Shown piece by piece: positions 10,908-21,095 of a stretch of 64,000 bases of DNA. The notes beneath the pieces were generated by a model. That model ran no database searches and had not been told where the DNA came from. It saw nothing but the letters and a program-made list of their open reading frames with translations. Both the position numbers and the translations under genes were made by a program. The stretch is from Rutstroemia sp. NJR-2017a BVV2 (taxonomy: Eukaryota; Ascomycota; Leotiomycetes; Helotiales; Rutstroemiaceae). Within the stretch, counting starts at the first letter, position 1; each line of letters opens with the position of its first letter. Location: positions 372,001 through 436,000 of the forward strand of contig NJPS01000013.1 of NCBI GenBank assembly GCA_002946415.1, written 5' to 3'.

Positions 10908-13900
10908 ATGGCGCAAATTCATGCAACAGCGATAGCCTCTGACAACCCGCTCAATCGTGAGGGTCGCTGTCTATTATCTCTCGGTATATTTAACTGCCTG
11001 ATCGTTTCGATCTTCTAACATAGACAAACAGATGGTGGCGGAGTTCGTGGGCTTTCTACGCTTCTTATTATCAAGGCGTTGATGGCAAAAGTGAACGCGG
11101 AACGGATAAAGGATGGGCTGCCAATTGTAAAGCCGTGTGAGCTCTTCGATTTAATCGGTGGAACAAGCACTGGAGGGTAGGTGCTGTATACCTTCTGGAG
11201 ACTTATCTGACTTTATTCAGAATAATTGCTATCATGCTTGGGCGCCTCGAGATGGATGTTGACGAATGTATCGATGTATATACGAATATGTTCGAAAAGA
11301 TTTTCGGAAAGAAGGGTTTGCCTTTGAATCGACGGGCATCTATCAAGGGCCGATTTGACTCTAAAGTTCTCGAGGAATGTATTACGAAGATTCTCAAGGA
11401 CCGTGGCTTGTCGGAGAAAGAACCTCTCAATGATGGAAAGGAGAGATGTAAAGTGTAAGATTTTCTCCCGTTACAGACTATTTTAACCTAGATTTAGAGC
11501 TGTTTGTGCCAAAGCCTTTGAGCTTACAACGACCGTACTTCTACGATCTTACAATTCGGACGATGCACTCAATAATATTCCGGCTACTATCTGCGAGGCT
11601 GTACGTGCAACATCTGCAGCAACCAGCTTCTTCGATCCGGTTACAATTGGACCGCGAAAGCGAAAATTTGTGGACGGGGGTCTAGGGGCGAATAATCCAG
11701 TTGAACAAATTTGGAACGAAGCTCAGAATATATGGTGTCATGATGGAGATGTAGAATTGGGCACGCTACTGAAATGTTTTGTATCGGTTGGGACAGGTAA
11801 TCCGGGGACAAAGCCTATTGCTGAAGGACCTTTAAAGTTCTTTTCCGATACTCTAGTGGATATTGTGACTCAGACAGAGGATACCGCGAAGATATTTGTT
11901 CAAAGACATCGAAAATTGTATGAAGGCAAGCGTTATTTTCGATTTAATGTTCAGCAAGGCCTTCAAGGTGTTGGATTGGAAGAATACAAAGCTGCTCCTC
12001 TTGTAGAGGCTGCGACAGCTGAGTATATGGATAATCAAGAGATAAGATCAGCTGCACAAGAATGCGCTGTGAATCTTAAACAGAAGCATTGTATGTATGC
12101 AGAGTTAGACTTTTCCTAAACGTCAATATTAATGAGCTTCAGTTGTTCTTGAGTTTTCTCCAAAAGATATCATGAAGGTATACACAAGATAACGTCCAAG
12201 TTAAATCGAAATCCTCAACTAATAAAGATCTGTAGTGGAGCAAAACAGAGCATACAGCTGCTTATGATCGCAAGTGACCCCATTTATTGACTCGAAAGCC
12301 TGTTCTGATTGGATAATTCTAGAACAAAAGTCAATAACCTTTACGCCCTTTGATCGAAATGATGGTCTAGTTGATAGAGATGATATTTTCAGTACTTTAG
12401 ACCGCCTTTTTAGTTCTTCACCACGCAATCGATCGGCTGCAATCTGGGGTCTTGGTGGGTGCGGGTAAGTGGAGAATATGTTTATTACTTACTGCATCAA
12501 CTTACTTCTTTGTAGAAAAACGCAGATTGCTCTCGAATATGCCTACCGCTGTCAAGCTAAGACTTTATGTTCAATTTTCTGGGTTCACGCCGATTCTGCG
12601 GCTAGTTTCTCTCAAGATTATAGTGATCTTGCTAGGATTGCCGGAGTATCACTAGATTTGAAAGGCGAGGATTTACTCGGTGCAGTAAAGCAATGGATTG
12701 AGAATCAAAGAAACTGGCTGCTTATTCTCGATAATGCAGATGATTTGACAATATTTAAGAAGCCTTATTCAGCCTCCGAGGATCATCAACTCCTGGGTCC
12801 GGAGCTTCTCAGATTCGTGCCAAAGTCTCAGACAGGAACTGTTATCTGGACTTCCCGCGATGGTGGAATGTGCGGCAATATTGTAGATGTTCAGCGAGGC
12901 ATCGAGGTAACAGTTATGACCATTGAACAGGCCAGAGATCTCTTCCGGAAACTTACCGGACGGTCTGAGCTTATGCTATCTGAAGACGAAGATATGCTTC
13001 TCGAACTTCTTCAGTATCTCCCGCTCGCTATTGCTCAAGCTGCTGCTTATATCAGAAAGACCAAGGTGTCCATTAAACAATATCTAACGTTTCTTCACGA
13101 ATCCGAATCTCGTCAGTTGGATCTTTTAAGTCAGGAATTCCAAGATGTATATCGATCCGGTGTACCGAATAGCGTGATGCGAACCTGGCTCATTTCAATG
13201 AAACAGATTTCAAAGGAAAGCCCTTGCAGCGAAAAGATTCTTAATACTATCACGTTTTTCGATCATAAAGGAATTCCTTTCGAGCTCATCAAGGAAGCCG
13301 CGGGTCCCACATATAGTGAGGATGAAATCCTTCTAGCAGCTAGCCGGCTTACTGAGTACTCATTCCTTCAAACACAAAGAGCAGTTGATGAAGGATTGCC
13401 AACTTACGAACAACATCGCTTAGTACATCTTGCAACTCGTCAAACATTATCAGAGGCACAAGTTTACTCATTTTCAGGAGAAGCTCTAAGAATAATGGCG
13501 AATTTGTTTCCTGGTGGTAAATATGAAACCTGGAAAAGTTGCATCGTATATCTACCACATGCTTTAAAGGCTTCGATATGGCGAAACGCTGAGGAGTACA
13601 ATTATCAAGCGCCGGTACTTTTGGCACGTATAGGTTACTATTACTGGGAACAAGGACATTCTGAGAAAGCAGAACAGCTCGAGATCGAAGTACTCGAATT
13701 ACGAAAAGAGATCTTAGGTACAAAACATCCTGATACAATTAGAGCAATGGCAAATCTTGCATCAACCTGGCAGCAGCAAGGACACTTTGAGAAAGCAGAG
13801 CAGCTCGATATCGAAGTACTTGAACTACAAAAAGAGATCTTAGGTACAAAACATCCTGATACAATTAAAGCAATGGCAAATCTTGCATCGACCTGGCAGC

Positions 13901-14817
13901 AACAAGGACAATCTGAGAAAGCAGAACAGCTCGAGATCGAAGTACTCGAACTACGAAAAGAGATCTTAGGTACAAAACATCCTGATACAATTGCAGCAAT
14001 GGCAAATCTTGCATCGACCTGGTGGCAGCAAGGATACTATGAGAAAGCAGAACAGCTTCAGATCGAAGTACTCAAACTACAAAAAGAGGTCTCAGGTAAA
14101 AAACATCCTGATACAATTATAGCAATGGCAAACCTTGCATCGACCTGGCAGCAGCAAGGATACTCTGAGAAAGCAGAACAGCTCAAGATCGAAGTACTTG
14201 AACTACGAAAAGAGATCTTAGGTATAAAACATCCTAATACAATTTTAGCAATGGCAAATCTTGCATCGACCTGGTGGCAGCAAGGATACTATGAGAAAGC
14301 AGAACAGCTTCAGATCGAAGTACTCGAACTACGAAAAGAGATCTTAGGTATAAAACATCCTGATACGATTATAGTGATGGCCAATCTTGCATCGACCTGG
14401 CAGCAACAAGGATACTCTGAGAAAGCAGAACAGCTCAAGGTCGAAGTACTCGAACTGCAAAAAGAGATCTTAGGTGCAAAACATCCTAATACAATCAAAG
14501 CAATGGCAAACCTTGCATCGACCTGGCAGCAGCAAGGATACTCTGAGAAAGCAGAACAGCTCGAGATCGAAGTACTCGAACTACGAAAAGAGATCTTAGG
14601 TGCAAAACATCCTGATACGATTAGGGCAATGGAGAACCTTAAAGCTATGAATCAACCATATATGTCCGATATCGAAGAACTAAGATCGAATAATATATCT
14701 TCTGCCTCTTTGAACAATTCGGATTCCTCTCAACAAAGAAAATCTCCTAAGAAGTTCCACAGGCAGCTAAAGAAGTGGACAAGAAAAGTGATCAGGTTAA
14801 GAAGACCGAAGGATTAA
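10908..14817 (+). CDS. Patatin-NB-ARC-TPR protein (fungal NLR-like)
   Basis: Six exons (10908-10983, 11032-11176, 11221-11454, 11492-12090, 12275-12464, 12516-14817) give 1,181 residues with consistent phases. The N-terminal patatin-like phospholipase has DGGGVRG (26-32, oxyanion loop), GTSTGG with nucleophile Ser71, and the DGG dyad Asp213. The central NB-ARC shows the P-loop GLGGCGKT (410-417), the kinase-2 motif LLILDNAD, IWTSRD and LPLA. The C-terminus has kinesin-light-chain-type TPRs (from about residue 785), seven of them in a near-identical array at 825-1118, then a basic tail. In the fungal NLR model, ligand binding by the repeats triggers ATP-dependent oligomerisation and activates the effector, here a lipid hydrolase. 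The 184-nt fourth intron is the weakest join; if wrong, this is two adjacent genes. Confidence 0.85.
13744..14625 (+). repeat. Seven tandem 126-bp TPR units
   Basis: Exactly 7 x 126 bp. Each unit encodes 42 residues beginning AMANLASTW (VMANLASTW in unit 6) and ending KHPDTI or KHPNTI plus one variable residue. A partial unit precedes the array (KAEQL at about 13665) and a truncated one follows (AMENL). Units differ at few positions: STW(Q/W)QQG, the next two residues (HF, QS, YY, YS), AEQL(D/E/Q/K), and the residue after TI. DNA identity between units is high by eye, so the array is recently expanded or homogenised. Confidence 0.95.
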
Positions 14818-14854
14818 CAAGGAGGACTTCTCATTCAAGAAGCGCCCATTTGGA

Positions 14855-15115
14855 TTGATTTCCTCGATTTCCAAAGAGCAGGGGATATTCAATCCTTCAA
14901 AGGCTCAAAGAAAGATGCTGAAGATAGAGAATACAAAGGATCATACTATTCATGTCAGCGATGTTGACGATGACATATCCTCGGTTGAGTCTCGATCAAT
15001 CAAACTCATCGAGTTCAGCGCAGCTGCCAATGCCGTATATCGACAGCGACTAAATGTGGAGAGGGAAGCTGCTGTACATAATGCGAATGCTGAATTTGAG
15101 ATAACTGACGATTGA
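14855..15115 (+). other. Open frame just downstream of the NLR gene
   Basis: An 86-codon frame in the +1 phase relative to the NLR gene, open back to about 14790 and so overlapping its last codons. It is Lys-rich at first (KAQRKMLKIENTK) and then acidic (VSDVDDDISS). It has no ATG near the start. It could be a C-terminal extension lost through a one-base shift, a short separate gene, or chance. I cannot decide from sequence. Confidence 0.25.
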
Positions 15116-16339
15116 TAGATGGACTAAGGTCATTTCTTTTTCTTCTCGTATTTCTTCTCATATTTCCTCTCTCTCCTCTCTCTTCCTATTTTTCTCGTTC
15201 TACAATTGGGAGATTATAAATAGCGTTCTCTTTAGGTTGGAAGACTGAATCTGTTCGCTTCTTTTCTTATTCCGGGCCTGTTGGTTATCACTCGCTTTCC
15301 CTCCTCCTTTACGTGGGAGATGTAGTCTTTACTTCCTACGTGGTCCTGAGGTTGTGGTGGTTTATTTCTAGGGTCTGCTGGGTTTGTTTTTCTCCTTTTA
15401 ATTTCCTTTAGGTTTCCTGATTGCTTGTTTACCTCGATGTCTGCATCTTGGAGATACTTTCTCTTTTAATTATAACATCAACTCTGTTATCGATGATTTC
15501 ATTGCTTATCTGCTGTGAGCAACTTATATAAGTATTGGTTTAGGATTTCTGGTCTCATTGAGGCGTTATATAATTGCTACTTAAGTTAATTTCCATATAT
15601 ACTCTTCTGAAATATCCCTTTTTAGGTAAAAACAACGGTTTTTCCCTCCCGGTATTGTTTTAATGCTACTAACTTGACTGAAAACACATAGCATCAAAAT
15701 ATAAAATAACCAAATTGTTTGTTAAAGAATTAGATCAAACAAGCAAAACAAAGCTAGATGTTTAGACTAAACTCGCACAAAAATTTTCTTCTTTTACTCG
15801 ACCGAATGCTGTATGTATGATGTATAAGTAAATGAATTGTGCGAGTTGAGACGGATACATAGACGAATACACTGTAGATGGGTGGTTAATTAGCTGTTTA
15901 TATATTTACTGAATCACTCGATCAATATGTTCGTGTATGATTTTGGATCAAATATTTTGTACATAACTATGCGTCTCGTCTTGTACTACTCCTTGCTGGG
16001 CTCCCAAATTTCATATTTCTATTGATCTTCAATATCTATTTGGTCTAAGAGAAAGCCCAGTTGTTCCTCCTCACAATATATAGCAGTCCAACCCCGCACG
16101 GTATATTATTATACTATGTCTTCCACGCTGTGATCTTCATTTTCCACTTCTTCTGCGAATATACTCAACTCCTACTTAGATTGATCGGTTCCTATCATAT
16201 CAATTCCCTCCTGTATCCAGCGCTCGCGACGAGCCAACATTTTCCTAGTTCCATTAGGTTTCTTCGAGCGTATACTACTCCTTCGATGGTATTAAGATTC
16301 TATATAACACCGAACACCCAGAGTAAAGAGCATCTCTTC
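15116..16339. other. AT-rich intergenic region
   Basis: No supported gene. It includes pyrimidine-rich 3' flank sequence of the NLR gene (15130-15190), an inverted repeat listed separately, and the left border of the transposon relic, which I cannot place exactly. Confidence 0.4.
15770..15847. repeat. 11-bp inverted repeat with 56-nt loop
   Basis: AACTCGCACAA at 15770-15780 is the exact reverse complement of TTGTGCGAGTT at 15837-15847. It could fold as a hairpin or be the ends of a tiny MITE. I see no clear target-site duplication. Confidence 0.4.
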
Positions 16340-17101
16340 TACTCTTGACCCTTTTTCGCTGCAGTATACGATCTGGTTGGAAAGAAGTAGACTTCATAAT
16401 TTGTGAAGCGGTATAAAGACCGGCTTGCAAGTTTGCATCTCCGCAACATCGATAATATGCGTGTAAATCTGAATATCCTCTTATTCTTGTACTATTCTAT
16501 AAGCTGGTTCGAGTTATTTTCTATTATTGTTGTGCTTTTAATATCAATTTCAAGATTCTTGCTAATTACCTATTCAATCTTTAGCTTATGGATACTATCA
16601 AACGGTACAATATTACTCCGAAAAACCTTTACAACTGGGACGAGAAGGCTTTATGATTAGGATGGCACGGAAATTTAAGAGGATTATAACATGTCAAAAA
16701 GGGTAAAACTATGGCAGCAAGGCAGGATGGTTCACGAGAGTTTATCAGTTTACTTGTGTATATCCGTGCCGATGGAAATTCACTTCCTCCTGCCCTAATT
16801 TTCAAAGGTGCAGCGAATGAGCTACAAGATTCATGGGTTGAAGACGTAAAAGTGGATGATTTAGAGTACTTTACGGCATCGACTAATGGGTGGAGCTTCA
16901 ACGTATATAGGCTGGTATAGCTACAATAAGTGTTCGATTGGTATACAAAAGAGAAGGCAAAATTTGATTAGCATCTTCTTGTTGTTGATGGCCACTCAAG
17001 TCATATTAATCTCGAATTTCTTGAAGCGTGCAAGAGATTAAGGATCGTTGTGCTGATTTTACCACCTCATTCTATCTATCGATTACAGCCTCTTGACGTC
17101 G
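16340..17101 (+). pseudogene. Decayed Fot1/pogo-type transposase (DDE_1)
   Basis: A transposase is readable only across frames and stops. The HTH-side segment FVKRYKDRLASL..RNIDNMR (near 16400) is preceded by VGKK with stops where Trp and Arg codons would be expected. It is followed by KRYNITPKNLYNWDEKA (near 16600), the catalytic-core stretch ARQDGSREFISLLVYI..LPPALIFKG..LQDSWVEDV (16711-16920), and LLVVDGHSSHINLEFLEACK (near 16980) with the second acidic catalytic residue, then PPHSIYRLQPLDVG. At least five in-frame stops are present, several as TAG/TAA/TGA where TGG or CGA is expected, consistent with C-to-T (G-to-A) decay such as RIP. The reading stops abruptly near 17100, where a LINE fragment begins. 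Non-functional. Confidence 0.8.
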
Positions 17102-17362
17102 GTTTTTTTCTACCTTGGTTTTCCAGAGTTGTTGCTTCATCAGAAGGAGATATGCCACCACATTTGGGGCTGGTATTGATGTTGCTTTAAAGGCCCCTCC
17201 TATGATTCTCGCTGCTTTTGCTTGGATTCCATTGAGTGAGTTGATAAGGTCCTTAGTGTGACTGTCACCTGTGCTTTTATTGGTTCCCCAAGCGGAGCAT
17301 ACGTAGAGGATTTGTAGTATTACTACTGCTTGGTAGATCTGGCGGATATCTTTGAGTCTCAT
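17102..17362 (-). mobile_element. LINE reverse-transcriptase fragment (Tad-like)
   Basis: The antisense frame reads RQIYQAVVILQILYVCSAWG, then LNGIQAKAARIIGGAFKATS and VAYLLLMKQQLW. This matches the thumb/connection region after the polymerase domain of fungal Tad-type non-LTR elements, where an IQ..A.R.I.GAF.TTS motif is conserved. Only about 90 codons remain. Both ends are missing, and the 3' end stops against the Fot1-like relic near 17100. A LINE truncated at its 3' side is not a normal insertion product, so a rearrangement is likely. Confidence 0.65.
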
Positions 17363-17822
17363 ACCCCATGTTGATCACACGCGTTTATTGTGTGAAGGAC
17401 ACGATGAAGGGTATCTAAAGCCCCAGGCAGCTATCAATAGGTCTCAGAATATTACAGGTGTAAGGTGAGGTTGGCAGGGAATTGTAAGAGTACCACTGAG
17501 CATGAATATACCTGTGCCATCAAATGGTGTTATATCTCATTTGACAGCAACGGATCACTCGAAACTTCAATAAATTGTAAATAATACAATTTTTGAGATG
17601 AAACTTTCAACGTTTTTTATCCATTTCTTAATGTTTTATTTACATTTCTGATCATTGCTTGATTATAAGAAATCATTTGAGATATTTTTATGATTGATTG
17701 AAGTTTTGAGGTAGCCACGTTCTATCGAATGAGATGAGACGCCCTGGTGCGCAATATAAAATAAATATTTCTAGAAATAGATATATAACAATCATCTCTT
17801 CTTAGACTAAACTACTCATTTA
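17363..17822. other. AT-rich intergenic region
   Basis: Flank of the transposon relics and 3' side of the BTB gene. No coding frame is seen. Confidence 0.4.
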
Positions 17823-18667
17823 TCATACCAAATAAGAAGTCCAATTAGAACGACGATGGCCGCAATAAATGCAATAATAAGACTCTCCCGCCGAAGGTAG
17901 CACAGCCTCCCATTGTTTTTGACAATTGGGACATCGATATTTGATTTGACTTGGTGTTTCACTCGGCCTTTGACACTTGGCTATAGTTTGAACTACATCA
18001 GGAGCGAATCCTTCAATTCCTTCAAGCATATCGCGAAACCCTTGCTTCGATAATAGTTGGTCGATATGTTTGCAGGCAGCATCAACTACTACCTTTCGGA
18101 GGCCTTGATCGACTGACGGAGTAGAGTTATAAACTTCAGCGATAGCATATGGGAAATCATCCATATCCCAGCATGTCTCTACTGTCGTTTCAAACTTTTG
18201 CTTCGCGCACGACTTCAACGATAGAACTTCGTATTTATCTGCAATGCTGTACACTTTGGCATTGAATACCATAGGCGAAGAGTTGCTCTTAGCACTGCTA
18301 CTGGCATCGTAGTCAAAGGTATACATGAATCGAAGCATTGCTTCTACAGCGGACACATCATCCTCTTTAAGGGTTATATGCCCATCTGTTGACTCCTGAT
18401 TATTTGAGGTCAGTAAACACTAAGAACAGATCTCGCAGGTCTTTCATATACCTTCCAATCTCCTTGGAATGCTTTCGAGAAATAGCTTGACTGGGCACAT
18501 AAAACAAGTTTGTGAATCTTGAACTCCTTATCCTCACATTCGATAATACCATCCGACAAGCTTGGGGAATTGAGATAGCTAAATATGTTAGCTTTAGGAT
18601 ATCATAGGGAGTCTGTATAACTTTACTCTCGGAGACTACGAAGTAAAGGCTTGAAAGTATCCTCCAT
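17823..18667 (-). CDS. BTB/POZ protein with C-terminal zinc ribbon
   Basis: Exons 18667-18627, 18578-18452 and 18395-17823 give 246 residues. The BTB fold is recognisable from SDGIIECEDKEFKIHKLVLCAQSSYF (about 22-47), which has the D..I..D..F..HK..L pattern, through VSAVEAMLRFMYTFDY. A back-like helical region follows. The last 40 residues carry two CxxC pairs (YRCPNCQKQW and YYCIYCGHRR), which would bind one zinc. BTB domains dimerise and often act as Cullin-3 substrate adaptors; fungi have many such proteins of unknown target. The start ATG lies just inside a well-spaced three-exon model in which every junction keeps frame. Confidence 0.85.
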
Positions 18668-20165
18668 CTGTATTAGAACTCGAAGATAATACAAGGAATT
18701 TCAAATAAGGAGTCTCTATACAGCAACTTTGCATCTATTTACAACTAACGAGTATTCATGTGATATATACTCACTCAACCCTGATTAGACGCATTATCGT
18801 TGCCACTTTTAGTGTTGGGCACTTCCTCAGTCGTCATAAAGCATATATCGTCCAACCATATTGTCAAATTTGCGGTAGCGTAGGGAGAAACTCACTAAGG
18901 CCTGTATTTTGCAGTTCGTTTGTTGAATTCTAGGAGGGGTAGGAAATCCACTTTACTTGATATGATAAGGACCTACTGTACACTAAGACTGATATCAGGA
19001 TTTCTACCTAGTAGCTATTTCGCATGACTAGCTAGCTCATAGTGCTAGTTGCACTGGTGCGTTAGGGTATTACAAAACTATGTGCTATGAAAATACGTGT
19101 CGTAGATTGACGTTTTACCGAATATGGATGACATAATTGCATTCGAGGGGGTGCTGGTTTCGCTGGCGACTATATGCCCAGGCCTTGTTATTTGCTTTGA
19201 TGGTGATTTCCACCTTTATCAGTACCATATTTTGGAAATGAATGTGATTAAACTGTTAAATACCCTTAATTTCCGAATAGGATATTTGAAAGGCTCATAG
19301 CGCGGTTAACATGGGGCCTAATATGTCTACTAGATTATATCAGCCGGGAACAATACTAGACGACGCCTACCCAGATGGCCCACGAGAACGAGAAGCTGAC
19401 TATTCTTGCGCCCTATCTAAGTGGGTAAGGCTTAGTTATATGCGGGCCAGCGTACATGGTAACATGGAGGTTTATTATTTGTGCGAATGATGGAGCTGAC
19501 TTTCTTTGCTTTTCAGGCGGCCAGTATTGATGAAATTCGAACCTAGAGAATGCGCACACGTATGCATCCCGGAACCATTTCTCACAATCCCAAAAGTGGT
19601 CGCAAGTGAGCTAGGGAGGCAAGTCGTCGGTATAAACAAGATCATGACGCGGTTCGGGCAGGATAATGTCTGCGAGTACATGAGGGGATGATCTCGATCA
19701 TCATACAACTCAGATGCGGTAGGGATGGCATATGTAATAAGTTCGGCAAATGATATGGCCAATAGAGCGCTGTATTAAATACAAGTTTTTACACTCGTAC
19801 GTTCTTATAACGAAACTGGAATTGGATCGAGATGGGCCCTGCGAACGAGGTCGGGCATTTGGAGACCGTTTGGCCATTGGCAAGCAGATCTTTCTTTTCA
19901 TTAGTCTCTACCCAATCATCAATCTTATCGTTATAACAAATCGATGATTGAAATTAGGTTTATCTGATTAAAAAAACCCTTCTCTGTGTTGGGGAGACCA
20001 ATAATTTGGTAGAATTTTATATGTTTCACAGAGACGGTGTTCAGCTTGTTCTTGGCAAGGCACAGTTTTTCCGTGAAAGGTTTATGATCACCTGATATGA
20101 GGAGCACCATAATGGAATTTCTAGCTATGATATACTTTGAGAATGTGTGAGGAAACCTCTGAAAA
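18668..20165. other. 1.5-kb intergenic region
   Basis: No supported gene. Short frames at 19475-19947 on both strands overlap each other and have no recognisable motif. Generally AT-rich and possibly relic sequence. Confidence 0.35.
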
Positions 20166-21092
20166 TCAATCTTTTGGTAAACGAGGAATTCTTGGATTAA
20201 GAAAGGTGATCCTTAAAATAGATTTCTGGGCAGCAATATAAAGACAATTCAGATCATCCAAAGAATGTAAGGTTTCAGCCTCTAATAACTCTGTATCGAT
20301 GATAGAAGCCGTCTGTTGATCCCACAATTTCCTTCCTTCGTCTATCGTGAGCCATTCTATGTTGAAAGGAAGTTCCTTTGAATATCTTTCAGGTGTGGTC
20401 AGGCTTGGTTTTATCCAGTATCCAATTTGAACTTCCAACGGTCCGATATTGTAGAGTGATGATTTGCTGTTGATCCTAACGCTCTTGGATAGCATCTCGC
20501 CCTGGATGAGTCTGCAGTCGCTGCCGAACACAACATCGTACGACAGTTCCTCAGTCGATGAAAGCGAGGGGACTAGCTGCGAAAGACCGTTATTTGATAA
20601 TCGAGCCTCTGCCTCTTTCTCTACATTGACGAAGCTACTCTCTGCCGAGGGTTTACTGCTAATTGCTTGGTCCGATAACTTAGGCGATGACCTAGGATCC
20701 AGTATCGTATTGTCGCTCTCTTTGGCCATGTGATCAATCGGGAGAGGCTGCATCATCTCATCTTTCCCTTCAATATTCGGTTCAGGCTTTGACATACTCA
20801 GCACCGTTGACGTTGACACAAGTAATGTAAGAAGTGTGCTCTCGTTTGGATCTGGATAGACCGTTTTCTGCTGTCTAGAAAACAACGTCGCAAGGCTGTC
20901 TCTAATATGATTTTCCAGTATCTGGTTAAAACGCGACTGCAGGTCGGCCCTTAGAAAGTCAGGCAAGCGCCATTCGATGTATTCCCAAACACAAATGAAT
21001 ACGTCTCTATCTTCTGTGGAAGTATCAAAACCCTGATCAAGGTATGTAGACAGCATGAATGGCGAGATCTTCGGTATTTTTGACGGATTCAT
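20166..21092 (-). CDS. Hypothetical protein, 308 residues
   Basis: An uninterrupted frame starting MNPSKIPKISPFMLS. I do not recognise a domain. The N-terminal third is helical (DVFICVWEYIEWRLPDFLRADLQSRFNQILENH). The middle (about 100-190) is low-complexity Ser/Glu-rich, and the C-terminal third returns to a globular pattern with aromatic and hydrophobic spacing (YDVVFGSDCRLIQGEML, VQIGYWIKPSL). It starts head-to-head with the broken gene that begins at 21096, occupying the place where that gene's missing N-terminus should be. It could be an orphan gene or part of a rearranged locus. Confidence 0.55.
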   Translation of the reverse strand: MNPSKIPKISPFMLSTYLDQGFDTSTEDRDVFICVWEYIEWRLPDFLRADLQSRFNQILENHIRDSLATLFSRQQKTVYPDPNESTLLTLLVSTSTVLSMSKPEPNIEGKDEMMQPLPIDHMAKESDNTILDPRSSPKLSDQAISSKPSAESSFVNVEKEAEARLSNNGLSQLVPSLSSTEELSYDVVFGSDCRLIQGEMLSKSVRINSKSSLYNIGPLEVQIGYWIKPSLTTPERYSKELPFNIEWLTIDEGRKLWDQQTASIIDTELLEAETLHSLDDLNCLYIAAQKSILRITFLNPRIPRLPKD

Positions 21093-21095
21093 TAG

